Assembly (NCBI RefSeq): GCF_040253635.1
Contig: NZ_JBEJGX010000003.1
Span: 3,348,001 to 3,412,000 of the forward strand
Length of the DNA stretch: 64,000 nt
Source: Streptomyces sp. Edi2
GTDB taxonomy: Bacteria; Actinomycetota; Actinomycetes; Streptomycetales; Streptomycetaceae
Direction: 5' to 3'
Under the pieces are notes generated by a model. That model did no database searches. It was given only the letters and a program-made list of their open reading frames with translations, and was not told where the DNA came from. This document shows, piece after piece, positions 1 through 9,209 of this stretch (position 1 is its first letter; the number at the start of each line of letters is the position of its first letter). The translations under genes and the position numbers were made by a program.

Positions 1-2372
1 ATGGCCACCACGACGCCGACCGTGCCGTCCACCTCGCCCAGCAGCCGCCCGGCCTCGGCGACCGTGGCCTCGGCCAGCGCCGCGTCGCCGTCGGCGGCGG
101 CCCGGTCCGCACGGTCCGCCCGGTCCCCGTCCGCGACGCGCGCGAAGCGGGGCTCCAGGCCCGTGGAGCGGACCGCCTTCGGCGACTGCATCCCGGGCAT
201 CGCCAGCGCCAGCACCCTGGCGGCCAGTTCGGCGATCTCCGCGGGGTTGCGGTAGTTCACGGTGAGCGTGAAACGGCGGCGCGGGCGGGTGCCCAGCGCC
301 TCGTCGCGGGCGACGGCGGCCTCGTCCGGGTCGGACCACGAGGACTGCGCGGGGTCCCCGACGACCGTCCAGGTCGCGTGCCGGCCGCGGCGGCCGACCA
401 TCCGCCACTGCATCGGCGTCAGGTCCTGCGCCTCGTCGACGATGACATGGGCGTAGTCGGTGCGCTCCTCCTCCAGCCGTTCGCGCCGGCTGCGGCCGCC
501 GCCGTTGCGCTCGGTGTAGGTCGTCAGCTCCTCCAGGCCGGTCAGATGGTCCAGCGGGTCGGCCTCGCGCGGCCGGGGCGGGCGCATCGGGGCGCCGAGG
601 ATCATCTGCAGCTCGTCCAGCAGGGCGACATCGTGCACCGACAGCGGGCCCTTCCCCGCGGCCCGGTCGGGAGTATCCCCGGCGGCGGCCGGGGCGGCAC
701 CCGTGCCGTCCAACCGCCGCAGGGAGCGGGCCAGTTGGCGGACCTCGCGCTGGTTGAGGACCCGGCGCGCCCAGCGGCCCAGCAGGCGCTCGTCGGCCAT
801 CGCGGCGAGCACCCCGCGCGGGGTCAGCTCGGGCCACCAGGCGTCCAGGAACTCCTGGAAGCCGGACTCGGTGGTGATGTCCTCGTCGAAGCCCTCACGG
901 GCCTCGGCGGCCAGTTCGGGGTCGGTGTAGCGGCGGGCGGCGCCGGACTTGGCCCACAGGGCGTCCAGGATCAGCCGCCGGGCGCGCGGGCGCAGCAGAT
1001 TGACCGGGGCGGTGCCGCCGAGCGCGGACTGCCGGATGGAGTGCAGCTCGTCGGCGTCCAGCTCGATCCGGCCGCCGAAGGCGACGACCCGCAGCCGGGC
1101 GGGGGCGGCCGGGGCGGGGCGGGAGGGTCTGGAGCGGGTCCGGCGGCCCGGACGCTCCCCGCCGCCGGAGCCGTTCCCGGCCCCGTCGCCCGCGGGCGTG
1201 GGCGCGGGCGCGGCGAAAAGATCCTCCAGGGAGAGCTGGCCGCCCCCGCCCGGCCCCTCGCCGGCGCCTTCCTTGCCGGTGCCGCCCGGCTCCTCGCCGG
1301 TGTCCTCCGGCGCCGCGGCCACCGGTCCTGCCAGCTCCAGCGCCCCGCGGGCCGCCTTGCGCAGCAGCTTCTGCATCCGCGACGAGCCCTTGATACGGGC
1401 CACCGCCGGCGGGTCGTACGCGGTCGCCTCGGCGCCGTCCACGAGCGAGCCGAGCGACCGGATGGCGACCTGGCCCTCCTCGCCGAGCGACGGCAGGACG
1501 CCTTCGGTGTACGCGACCAGCAGCGGCGTCGGGGAGACGATCAGGATGCCGCCCGCATAGCGGCGCCGGTCCTGGTAGAGGAGGTAGGCGGCGCGGTGCA
1601 GCGCGACCGCGGTCTTGCCCGTGCCGGGGCCGCCCTCGACCTCGGTGACGGAGGCGGCGGGGGCCCGGATCACCATGTCCTGCTCGGCCTGGATGGAGGC
1701 GACGATGTCCCGCATGGTGTGGCTGCGGGCCCGGCCGAGCGCGGCCATCAGCGCACCGTCACCGATCGCGGGCAGCTCCTGGCCGTCCAGCGTCGCGGTG
1801 ACCTCGGGGCGCATCAGGTCGTCCTCGACGCCGAGGACCCGGCGCCCCTTGGAGCGGATCACCCGCCGCCGGACGACCCGGCCCGGGGCGACCGGGGTGG
1901 CCCGGTAGAAGGGCGCGGCGGCCGGCGCCCGCCAGTCGATGACCAGCGGGGAGTAGTCCGCGTCGAGGACGCCGAGGCGGCCGATGTGCAGCGTCTCGGC
2001 GATCGCGGCGCGATGGTCCTCGATCGCGCCGTCGGCCGGCTCGACGGAGGTGAAGGCGCCGTCCGGCCCCTTCTTGCCGTCCTTGCCGAGGAGCAGGTCG
2101 ATCCGGCCGAAGAGGAAGTCCTCGTACTCCGAATTCAGGCGGTGGAGATGGACGCCGGCCTGGAAGACCTGGGCGTCGCGCTCGGCGAGCGCGCCGGGCG
2201 TGCCGACCTGGCCGCGCTTGGCGGCGTCGTCCATCAGGAACTCTGCCTCGTGGATCTTCTCCTCGAGGCGCCGGTAGACACGGTCCAGATGCGTCTGCTC
2301 GGCTTCGATCTCGCGGTCGCGAACGGAATCCGAAGCGTGATCCGGTGCGTGCGTGGCGTTGTGCGCGGCCAC
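1..2372 (-). CDS. helR: HelR/HelD-type UvrD-like superfamily 1 helicase (3' end outside window)
   Basis: This is an ATP-dependent SF1 motor of the HelD/HelR group. In Streptomyces these remove stalled or rifamycin-bound RNA polymerase (known of the family). About 790 codons are present and the C terminus is missing. Walker A GGPGTGKTA lies near residue 248, Walker B VDEAQDL near residue 646, followed by a NYRNP motif. The N-terminal 100 residues are charged and probably coiled coil, as in HelD. A Pro/Gly-rich low-complexity linker sits near residues 350-420. The GTG start at 2372 has an AGGAGAAGGGG ribosome site about 8 bases upstream. The symbol is supported by its position next to the sigma/anti-sigma pair. 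I saw no rifamycin-associated element upstream. A generic UvrD-family helicase is the alternative name. Confidence 0.85.
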   Translation of the reverse strand, partial: MAAHNATHAPDHASDSVRDREIEAEQTHLDRVYRRLEEKIHEAEFLMDDAAKRGQVGTPGALAERDAQVFQAGVHLHRLNSEYEDFLFGRIDLLLGKDGKKGPDGAFTSVEPADGAIEDHRAAIAETLHIGRLGVLDADYSPLVIDWRAPAAAPFYRATPVAPGRVVRRRVIRSKGRRVLGVEDDLMRPEVTATLDGQELPAIGDGALMAALGRARSHTMRDIVASIQAEQDMVIRAPAASVTEVEGGPGTGKTAVALHRAAYLLYQDRRRYAGGILIVSPTPLLVAYTEGVLPSLGEEGQVAIRSLGSLVDGAEATAYDPPAVARIKGSSRMQKLLRKAARGALELAGPVAAAPEDTGEEPGGTGKEGAGEGPGGGGQLSLEDLFAAPAPTPAGDGAGNGSGGGERPGRRTRSRPSRPAPAAPARLRVVAFGGRIELDADELHSIRQSALGGTAPVNLLRPRARRLILDALWAKSGAARRYTDPELAAEAREGFDEDITTESGFQEFLDAWWPELTPRGVLAAMADERLLGRWARRVLNQREVRQLARSLRRLDGTGAAPAAAGDTPDRAAGKGPLSVHDVALLDELQMILGAPMRPPRPREADPLDHLTGLEELTTYTERNGGGRSRRERLEEERTDYAHVIVDEAQDLTPMQWRMVGRRGRHATWTVVGDPAQSSWSDPDEAAVARDEALGTRPRRRFTLTVNYRNPAEIAELAARVLALAMPGMQSPKAVRSTGLEPRFARVADGDRADRADRAAADGDAALAEATVAEAGRLLGEVDGTVGVVVA

Positions 2373-2592
2373 CCAGGCCCCCTTCTCCTGTGCGTAGGGC
2401 AGCCGTCAACCGTACGCGAACCAGGCACCGTGCGCACCTGGGGAAAGGGACAAAGTCGGGCGATTTTGGTCGGATGTTGAATCAAGCCGCTACATCGGGC
2501 GGACCCGGTCGGGGGGATTGCCGGTCGAAGGCATGGCGGTCCTTGACGGGCGCCCCGTGCCGTACCCGGCCCGGGGCGCCGGACCGCGCCGC

Positions 2593-3336
2593 TCAGACGT
2601 TCACCTTGGCCAGCCGCTTGCCCTCCGTGGTGGTGACCTCGAAGTGGTCGATGTCGCCGCGGTTGAAGCCCGCGCCGCCCGCCGCGTACAGGGGCTCGCG
2701 GTTCCACTTCGCGGTGCCGCCCGGGATGCCGTAGCCCCCCTTGGGCACCGCCCAGGTGGTCACGGTCTGCCGCTTGCCGTCCTTGCCGACGGCGACCAGG
2801 CCGCAGGTGAGCGGCCCCTTGACGTTGGCGAGTTCCAGGACCACCTGGGTGCCCCAGGGCCGGGCGGCCATCGAGACGCCCGCCGAGACCTTGGTGTCCG
2901 GGTCGACGGAGCTCGCCTTCTCGCCCGCCGCGTACTGGGCCCGCACGGCGTTCGCCAGCGGCGGCGCCGGCTTCTCACCGGAGTCCTGGGGGCCCAGCTT
3001 CAGCGCGGCGAGCGGCCCGCCGACGATCAGCACGACGGCGGCGGCGACCAGGAACAACCGGCGCCGGGCACGGCCCCGCCGGGTGGCGGCGACCTCGCCC
3101 ATCAGCCCGTCCAGCAGCCCCGGGCCGGGGACGGCCGTGATCGTCTGCGGGGTAGGAGCGGACTGTTTGAACTCGGCCAGTACCGGTGTCAGGCCCATGA
3201 GTTCTTCGAGTTCGGCCGCGCACCGGTGGCAGCCGACGAGATGCGCCTCGAACCGGTCGGCGTCGGCACCGTCCAGGACACCCAGCGCATAGGCGCCGAC
3301 GTCGGTGTGCCGGTCCGGCTGCGTGGGCGGGTTCAC
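2593..3336 (-). CDS. rsuA: Zinc-finger anti-sigma factor, partner of the upstream ECF sigma
   Basis: A membrane-anchored anti-sigma factor of 247 residues. The N-terminal cytoplasmic zinc-binding anti-sigma domain carries H-x3-C-x2-C in HLVGCHRC near residues 32-39. One transmembrane segment (FLVAAAVVLIVGGPLAAL) lies near residues 93-112, followed by a roughly 135-residue extracytoplasmic domain. Its GTG start overlaps the sigma gene stop by 4 bases (GTGA), so the two are translationally coupled. The family holds its cognate ECF sigma inactive until an envelope signal. The name rsuA rests on gene order matching the sigU-rsuA locus beside helR in S. coelicolor as I recall it; it was not checked by alignment. 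Confidence 0.85.
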   Translation of the reverse strand: MNPPTQPDRHTDVGAYALGVLDGADADRFEAHLVGCHRCAAELEELMGLTPVLAEFKQSAPTPQTITAVPGPGLLDGLMGEVAATRRGRARRRLFLVAAAVVLIVGGPLAALKLGPQDSGEKPAPPLANAVRAQYAAGEKASSVDPDTKVSAGVSMAARPWGTQVVLELANVKGPLTCGLVAVGKDGKRQTVTTWAVPKGGYGIPGGTAKWNREPLYAAGGAGFNRGDIDHFEVTTTEGKRLAKVNV

Positions 3337-3854
3337 TCCGTTACTCCTCGTTCCTCTAGCGAGAGTCTCAGGGAGCGCAGCGCGTAGAACACCCGGGACC
3401 GCACGGTCCCGGCCGGTACGCGCAGCACCTCCGCTGCCTCGTTGACCGTACGTTCCTTGAAATACGTCTCGACGAGGGCCTCTCGATGGGCCTGGCTCAG
3501 GTCGCTCAGCGCCTCGGAGATCGTCATCATGCGCAGCGCGCGGTCGATGACATCCGCGGCCGGCATCGTCTCCAGAGGGGTCGGATCGACCTCTTGGGGC
3601 CGCGCCTTGCGACTGCGGTGCCCGTCGATCACGATCCGCCGTGCAACGGTCACCAGCCAGGGTCGTATCGAGCCGGTCGCCCGTTGCAACTGGTCGGCGT
3701 TGCGCCAGGCGCGCACCAGCGTCTCCTGCACCACGTCCTCCGCGCGGTGCCGGTCGCCGGCCACCAATCGCAGGACGAAGGCGAGAAGCGGGCCCGCGTG
3801 ATCGTCATAGAGGGCTCGCATGAGCTCCTCGTCAGGTGTCGTCCTGTCTGCCAC
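3333..3854 (-). CDS. sigU: ECF RNA polymerase sigma factor (SigU-like)
   Basis: A 173-residue ECF sigma-70 factor. Region 2 runs from ELMRALYDDH through RAEDVVQETLVRAWR (residues about 8-55), and region 4 covers EALSDLSQAHREALVETYF to VPAGTVRSRVFYALRSLR. I chose GTG at 3854 because AAGGA lies 7 bases upstream; GTG at 3872 is an in-frame alternative with a GGGAG site. It is cotranscribed with the zinc-finger anti-sigma gene. In S. coelicolor, release of SigU from RsuA blocks aerial development (established for that locus). Assignment to SigU here is by synteny plus domain content. Confidence 0.85.
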   Translation of the reverse strand: MADRTTPDEELMRALYDDHAGPLLAFVLRLVAGDRHRAEDVVQETLVRAWRNADQLQRATGSIRPWLVTVARRIVIDGHRSRKARPQEVDPTPLETMPAADVIDRALRMMTISEALSDLSQAHREALVETYFKERTVNEAAEVLRVPAGTVRSRVFYALRSLRLSLEERGVTE

Positions 3855-3973
3855 GACGGCATCCTTACGCACTCCAACTCCCGGGTCGATAGCCCAGATC
3901 GCCCAAGATCGCCGGGGGACCCTGCCATGAATCGGACTTGCGGTGAGGAGTACGGACGGGACGGGCGGGTTAC

Positions 3974-4762
3974 TCAGAGTTCGGCGGAAAAATTTTCCGC
4001 TCCGGTCACGACGCCCTGACCAGCACTTCCGTTCTGGTCCCTGCGGCCGGCACTTCCGGCCTGCTCCCGCTGACCGGCGACCTGTTCCCGCCGGCCGACG
4101 CTTCCGTTCTGCTCCCGCTGACCAGCACTTCCGTTCTGGTCCCTGCGTACCGTCGTCCGCCGCCGGTGGCGGGCCACCCGCTCCCGGTTGCCGCACACCT
4201 CGCTGGAACACCAGCGGCGGCGACGTCCGCGCGAGGTGTCCAGATAGACCAGGGTGCAGCTCTCGCCCTCGCACTGCCGCAGCTGCTGCCGGGCCACCGC
4301 GTCGGTCAGCAGCCCGATCGCGTCCCGGGCCACCGCGGCCAGCAGCCCGGCGCAGTCGGGCGGGCCGTCCAGGGCACGGGCCAGGGAGCCGTCGACGGTG
4401 CGTACCGCATGCGCGGCGGGCGGCTGCCCGGACGCGGCCGCGGAGTTGAGCAGCGCCAGATCGGCCTCGGCCGCCCGGCCTCGCAGCTCGTCGTGCACCA
4501 CCCGGCCCAGCAGCTCGCGCAGGGCGCGGAAGCGGGCGACCCAGCCGCCGTCGACGCCGTCCAGCGGGGTGCCGGGCGGCACCAGACCCGCTCCGACCAG
4601 CCAGGCCCGCAACTGGTCCGGGCCGGTGAGCCGTTCGGCGGTGGGCCGTTCAGCGGTGGGCCGTTCTCCGGTGAGCCGTTCGGCGGGGGCGCCGCCGGCC
4701 GTGGCCGCCAGGTCCAGGCAGATCCGCCCGCAGTCGAACCGCAGGTCGCAAGGCGCCGCCAT
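3974..4762 (-). CDS. CGNR zinc-finger (ABATE domain) regulator with repeat tail
   Basis: A 262-residue protein with an N-terminal ABATE (stress-associated) region and the C-terminal zinc-finger signature RRRWCSSEVCGNRERVARHR near residues 190-208. The family is thought to bind DNA or RNA as a transcription regulator; its target is unknown. Two low-complexity parts are unusual. Near residues 28-46 the segment ERPTAERPTAERLTG is repeated. The last 55 residues are repeats of the type (R)REQNGSAGQ, encoded by DNA with a 30-bp exact direct repeat. The ATG start at 4762 has AAGGAAGTGACAGGAAC upstream. The gene stands alone on the minus strand. Confidence 0.75.
   Translation of the reverse strand: MAAPCDLRFDCGRICLDLAATAGGAPAERLTGERPTAERPTAERLTGPDQLRAWLVGAGLVPPGTPLDGVDGGWVARFRALRELLGRVVHDELRGRAAEADLALLNSAAASGQPPAAHAVRTVDGSLARALDGPPDCAGLLAAVARDAIGLLTDAVARQQLRQCEGESCTLVYLDTSRGRRRRWCSSEVCGNRERVARHRRRTTVRRDQNGSAGQREQNGSVGRREQVAGQREQAGSAGRRDQNGSAGQGVVTGAENFSAEL
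4016..4147. repeat. Direct repeats in the tail of the CGNR gene
   Basis: A 30-bp sequence occurs identically at 4016-4045 and 4118-4147. Shorter variants built on CACTTCCG and CTGCTCCCGCTGACC lie between. All stay in frame and encode the NGSAGQREQ-type tail. Confidence 0.85.
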
Positions 4763-5042
4763 GTTCCTGTCACTTCCTTAGGGCCAAACGTGTGTGCTTC
4801 CAGAGTGCCCGGCCCACGAGCCCGCCGGAACCCTCCGGAGGCGGCCGCTCCACGGACGCTGACAAGTAAACACGACATGTAGACCCTAGGTGTATACGCC
4901 TTATGTATAGTTCGCGGCGCGGCGGTTCACGGGGCGCGCGCCCCGTCCCGCCGCACGCCGTCGCGCCTGCCACGGCGCCTGCCGCAGTGCCTGCCGTAGC
5001 GCTTTGCCGTAGCGCTCCTCGCCCTTCAGGAGGAAGGTCTCC

Positions 5043-5819
5043 ATGCCGCGCACGTCCCTGCTCACCAACCGCGCCAGCCTGACCCACAAGATCGGCTACG
5101 CGGTCCGCCACCCGGCCCGGATCACTCCGTACGTCAAGCGCACCGCCCGCGACACCTGGCTCCGCCTCAAGCACCCCGACCATGTCGCGTACTACCGGGC
5201 GGTGATAGCCTCCGACACGGGCCGCAATCCGGAGGCCGCGGTCGGCAGCCGCAGCCATGAGCGCTGGCTGGCGCTGGGCGAGATGCAGTTCGACTACCTG
5301 GCCGAACACGGTCTGACGCCCGGCCACCGGATGCTGGACATCGGCTGCGGCAACCTGCGCGCCGGATGGCGCTTCATCGCCCACCTGGACGCCGGCCACT
5401 ACTACGGCATCGACATCTCGCCGGACATCCTGATCTCCGCGAAGCAGACCCTGACCGCCTACGAGCTCCAGGCCAAGCTGCCGCACCTGACGATCACCCA
5501 GAATCTGACGCTGGACTTCCTGCCGTCCGCCCACTTCGACGTCGTCCACGCGCACAGCGTCTTCTCGCACTCACCGCTCGGCGTCATCGACGAATGCCTC
5601 GCCCATGTCGGCCGGATCCTGGCGCCCGGCGGCTTCTTCGACTTCACCTTCGACCGCACCGAGGGCGCCGAACACCAGGTGCTGCGCGAGGACTTCTACT
5701 ACCGGACCGAGACCCTGCTCGACCTGGCCCGCAAGCACGGCCTGGAGGCGCGCTTCATGGAGGACTGGGAGAGGCGGCCGCACGGCCAGTCCAAGATCCG
5801 GGTGAACAACCCGGCGTAG
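5043..5819 (+). CDS. Class I SAM-dependent methyltransferase
   Basis: A 258-residue methyltransferase with Rossmann motif I MLDIGCGNLRAG (residues about 98-109), the acidic strand-2 end YYGIDIS, the post-I/II segment FDVVHAHSVFSH, and motif III ILAPGGFFDFTF. The first 75 residues form a basic extension without a signal peptide. The substrate cannot be told. The ATG start is preceded by AGGAGGAAGG. It is monocistronic and convergent with the HemD-like gene. Confidence 0.85.
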   Translation: MPRTSLLTNRASLTHKIGYAVRHPARITPYVKRTARDTWLRLKHPDHVAYYRAVIASDTGRNPEAAVGSRSHERWLALGEMQFDYLAEHGLTPGHRMLDIGCGNLRAGWRFIAHLDAGHYYGIDISPDILISAKQTLTAYELQAKLPHLTITQNLTLDFLPSAHFDVVHAHSVFSHSPLGVIDECLAHVGRILAPGGFFDFTFDRTEGAEHQVLREDFYYRTETLLDLARKHGLEARFMEDWERRPHGQSKIRVNNPA

Positions 5820-5928
5820 GGGGTGGCTCTGCGCTGCTGTCCGCCGTACGTGTCCGTGCTGCTCGCTGCTTCTGCCCGCCGTACGTATCCGTGCTGCTCG
5901 CCCCTGCTGCCCGCCTGACGTGTCCCCG
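5820..5928. repeat. Imperfect tandem repeats downstream of the methyltransferase
   Basis: Several copies of a roughly 25-35-base unit built on GCCGTACGTGTCCGTGCTGCTCG lie between the convergent stops. No gene or hairpin is evident. Confidence 0.55.
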
Positions 5929-7164
5929 CTACTCCCCGCCGTACTTGTCCGTGTCCGCATGCGGGTCGAGCGACAGCCGGTAGCCGCGCTTGACGACCGT
6001 CTGGATCAGCTTGGGCGCGCCCAGCGCCCCCCGCAGCCGGGCCATCGCGGTCTCCACCGCATGCTCGTCCCGGCCCGCCCCCGGCAGCGCGCGCAGCAGA
6101 TCCGCACGGGAGACCACCCAGCCCGGGCGACGCGCCAGCGCACGCAGCAGCGCCATCCCGGCCGGCGGCACCGGCCGCAGCGCACCGTCCACCACGACGG
6201 CGTGCCCGCGGATCTCCAGCGACCGCCCGGCCACCGGCAACGGCTTCACCCGGCCCGGGAGTTCCCGGCACAGCAGCTGCACCAGCGGCCCGAGCCGGAA
6301 GCGCTCCGGCTGCAGCGTGGGGACGTCCTCCGCCTGGAGCGGCAGCGCGGTCACCGGCCCCACGCACACCGGCAGCACCTCACGCCGCAGCGCCGCCAGC
6401 ACCTCCTCGCGGATCCCCCGCTCCCCGGCCCGGCGCAGCAGTGACGCGGCGGCCGGCGCGCTGGTGAAGGTCACCGCGTCCAGGGACCCCGCCAGCATCG
6501 CGTCCAGCAGCCGGTCGACCGGCCCGATGTCCTCCGGCGGCATCCACCGGTACACGGGGACGCCGACCACCTCCGCACCGCCGGCCCGCAGCGCCTCCAC
6601 GAAGCCCGGCAGCGGCTCCCCGTGCAGCTGCAGGGCCACCCGGCGCCCGGCGACGCCCTCCGCCAGCAGCCGGTCCAGCACCTCGGCCATCGACTCGGAG
6701 GCCGGCGACCACTTCTCGGTCAGCCCGGCCGCCCGGATCGCACCGCGTACCTTGGGCCCGCGCGCCAGCAGCTCCACTCCGGTCAGCCGGTCCAGCAGCG
6801 CCTCGCCGAGGCCCCAGCCCTCCGCGGCCTCCACCCAGCCGCGGAAGCCGATGGCGGTGGTGGCCACGACGACATCGGGCGCCCGGTCGATCAGGTCCCG
6901 GGTCACCGCCAGCAGCTCGGTGTCGTCCGGCAGCGGGACGATGCGCAGCGCCGGCGCATGCATGACCTGCGCGCCGCGCCGCTCCAGCAGGGCGCCCAGC
7001 TCCTCCGCCCGCCGGGCCGCGGTCACCCCGACGGTGAACCCGTCGAGCGGCCGGACGGCCGATTGCGGCTCGGACTCCGGCCTCGCTTCCGGCCTCGCTT
7101 CCGACGCCGCCGGCTCCCGCCCGTCGTGCTCCCGCTCGTCCTGCTCCTGCTGCTGATCGTGCAT
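5929..7164 (-). CDS. Uroporphyrinogen-III synthase fused to a winged-helix DNA-binding domain
   Basis: A 411-residue fusion. Residues about 40-290 are a HemD domain (cyclisation of hydroxymethylbilane to uroporphyrinogen III, the precursor of heme, siroheme and B12). Residues about 305-395 are an OmpR/PhoB-like winged helix (SRADLLRALPG, HAVETAMARLRGALG, VVKRGYRL). This is the Streptomyces 'bifunctional uroporphyrinogen-III synthetase/response regulator' type. Its place beside a NarK transporter suggests it links siroheme/nitrite metabolism to transcription, perhaps as a regulator that has lost catalysis (inference). The N-terminal 35 residues are a charged EARPEARPESEP tail. ATG at 7164 follows a GGAGCGGGA site. 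It is not the canonical hemD of the heme operon. Confidence 0.85.
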   Translation of the reverse strand: MHDQQQEQDEREHDGREPAASEARPEARPESEPQSAVRPLDGFTVGVTAARRAEELGALLERRGAQVMHAPALRIVPLPDDTELLAVTRDLIDRAPDVVVATTAIGFRGWVEAAEGWGLGEALLDRLTGVELLARGPKVRGAIRAAGLTEKWSPASESMAEVLDRLLAEGVAGRRVALQLHGEPLPGFVEALRAGGAEVVGVPVYRWMPPEDIGPVDRLLDAMLAGSLDAVTFTSAPAAASLLRRAGERGIREEVLAALRREVLPVCVGPVTALPLQAEDVPTLQPERFRLGPLVQLLCRELPGRVKPLPVAGRSLEIRGHAVVVDGALRPVPPAGMALLRALARRPGWVVSRADLLRALPGAGRDEHAVETAMARLRGALGAPKLIQTVVKRGYRLSLDPHADTDKYGGE

Positions 7165-7538
7165 GGTCGTCCCGCTCCGCCCAGAGTGGTGTTCTGCTGT
7201 GTACTACCGCGTACTTCGCCGTAGTTGCCTGTACTGCCGTGTGCTGCACTGCCGCCGCGGCTCGGGCGGCACCACGTGCCAGGGTGTCAAGAAGCCAAGG
7301 TGCCAACGGCACGTGACGGTCCCGGTCCTCCAGTATTTCCCCGCGGTTACGACAGGGCCGCCTCTGCCCGCGCCGTACGGGCTAGTGAACCCACCAGGAA
7401 CCCACCACCGGACGGCCAGGGGGCGGCCAGGGACAGTCAGGGGACGGCCAGGGCGACCAGACACCACCACCACGGGGACCGGACACCACCACCAGCGCCC
7501 CGCCCGGCCCTCCACGCCCGCCCGTCCCGCCCGGCCGC
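7165..7538. other. Non-coding gap between HemD-like gene and narK
   Basis: 374 bases without a supportable gene. The half nearest narK holds repeats of GGACGGCCAGGG and ACCACCACCA. A less GC-rich patch near 7330-7352 is the likeliest place for the promoter of the HemD-like gene. No clear terminator hairpin was seen behind narK. Confidence 0.4.
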
Positions 7539-9077
7539 TCACACCTCCACGTACACCGTCCCCCGCTCCCCGTCCCCCGCGGACGCCGCAGCCGACCCGT
7601 CCGCCTCACCCACCGGCGCCTGCGCCCCCTGCCCCGTACGCCGCCCGCGCACCGCCGGACGCAGGTAGACGCCCCAGGTCACCGCCCCGCACACCACGTA
7701 GCAGGCCAGGAACGACACAAACGCCGGGGTGCCCGACCCGGCCACCAGGAACGACTGCCGGAAGGCCAGGTTGATGGCCAGCCCGCCGAACGCGCCCACC
7801 GCCCCGATCAGCCCCATCGCCGCCCCCGAGAGCCGCCGTCCGTATACCGCGGCCTCCTCCCCCGCCAGCCCGCGACGCAGCGCCTGGGCCTGGAAGATCC
7901 CCGGAATCATCTTGTACGTGGAGCCGTTGCCGAGCCCCGTCAGCACGAACAGCGCGATGAACCCGGCCAGGAACACCGGCAGCGACCGCTCCGCCGACGC
8001 GTAGATCACCACGCCCGTGGCCAGGCCCATCGCCGCGAAGTTGCCCAGGGTGATCCGGGCGCCGCCGAACCGGTCCGCCAGCCGCCCGCCGACCGGCCGG
8101 ATCAGCGAGCCCAGCAGCGGCCCGAGGAACGTCAGCGAGGCGGCCTGCAGGGGCGTACGCGCGAACTGGTTCTGCAGCACCAGCCCGAAGGCGAAGCTGT
8201 AGCCGATGAACGACCCGAACGTGCCGATGTACAGCAGCGACATCACCCAGGTGTGCGGCTCCCTGGCGGCGTCGAGAGCCGCCCCGGTGTCGTTCGTCAC
8301 CGGCGCCAGGTTGTCCATGAACAGCGCCGCGAGCACCGCCGCGAGGACGATCAGCGGCACATAGACGGCCAGTACGATCCGCGGATGCGCGGCCCCCGCC
8401 GTCCCGATCACCAGCAGCCCCAGCAACTGGATCACCGGCACCCCGATGTTGCCGCCACCGGCGTTCAGCCCCAGCGCCCACCCCTTCTTCCGCAGCGGAT
8501 AGAAAGAGTTGATGTTGGTCATCGAGGAGGCGAAGTTCCCGCCGCCGACCCCGGCCAGCGCCGCGACCAGCAGAAACGTGCCGTACGACGTGCCCGGCTC
8601 CATCACCACCGCCGCCATGGCGGTCGGCACCAGCAGCATCGTCGCGCTGAGCACCGTCCAGTTGCGCCCGCCGAACCGCGCCACCGCGAAGGTGTAGGGC
8701 ACCCGCAGCACCCCGCCCACCAGCGTCGGCACCGCCACCAGGAAGAACTTCCCGGCCGGATCGATCCCGTACTCCGGCCCCATGAACAGCACCATCACCG
8801 ACCACAGGCTCCAGACGGAGAACCCGATGTGCTCGGAGACCACCGAGAAGGCAAGATTCCGCCGCGCGACCCGCTCCCCCGTCTCCCGCCAGAACCCCTC
8901 GTCCTCGGGATCCCAGTACTCGATCCACCGTCCGCCCCTCCGCGCACGGCCCCCGGTACGGCCCCCGGTACGGCCCTCGGTACGGCCCTCGGGACCGCCC
9001 CCGGAACCACCGGTACGGCCACCGGCAGGGCTGTCATCGGGCTTCTCGCTACGGGTCTCTGCTGCCGCGGCCGTCAT
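7539..9077 (-). CDS. narK: NarK-family nitrate/nitrite MFS transporter
   Basis: A 512-residue major facilitator with about 12 membrane helices. It has the nitrate/nitrite porter signature GGGNFASSMTNINSFYP followed by ALGLNAGGGNIGVP. The conserved early segment WDPEDEGFWRETGERVARRNL is typical of actinobacterial NarK2 proteins. Role: nitrate uptake or nitrite export across the plasma membrane. The N-terminal 40 residues are a Gly/Arg/Thr repeat tail encoded by GGTACGGCCC units (8941-9000), outside the transport domain. No nitrate or nitrite reductase gene lies in the window. Confidence 0.88.
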   Translation of the reverse strand: MTAAAAETRSEKPDDSPAGGRTGGSGGGPEGRTEGRTGGRTGGRARRGGRWIEYWDPEDEGFWRETGERVARRNLAFSVVSEHIGFSVWSLWSVMVLFMGPEYGIDPAGKFFLVAVPTLVGGVLRVPYTFAVARFGGRNWTVLSATMLLVPTAMAAVVMEPGTSYGTFLLVAALAGVGGGNFASSMTNINSFYPLRKKGWALGLNAGGGNIGVPVIQLLGLLVIGTAGAAHPRIVLAVYVPLIVLAAVLAALFMDNLAPVTNDTGAALDAAREPHTWVMSLLYIGTFGSFIGYSFAFGLVLQNQFARTPLQAASLTFLGPLLGSLIRPVGGRLADRFGGARITLGNFAAMGLATGVVIYASAERSLPVFLAGFIALFVLTGLGNGSTYKMIPGIFQAQALRRGLAGEEAAVYGRRLSGAAMGLIGAVGAFGGLAINLAFRQSFLVAGSGTPAFVSFLACYVVCGAVTWGVYLRPAVRGRRTGQGAQAPVGEADGSAAASAGDGERGTVYVEV

Positions 9078-9209
9078 CGCGCCTCCCAGGGGGTCGGGTC
9101 CTGCTCCCCGACGCTAGGGACGACGGATTTCCGTACGGTGCCGCCCGGTGACGGCGACGCAACCTTGCACTCACGCGGCGGGGCGGCGGGCGGTGAGGGA
9201 CGGACCTTG

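Noticed and set aside
378..2480. 700-residue plus-strand open frame
   Set aside because: Antisense shadow of the helR gene, whose motifs and ribosome site are clear.
2373..2592. Rifamycin-associated element upstream of helR
   Set aside because: The expected GGGGCTTGC-type inverted repeat is not seen in this gap or in the start region.
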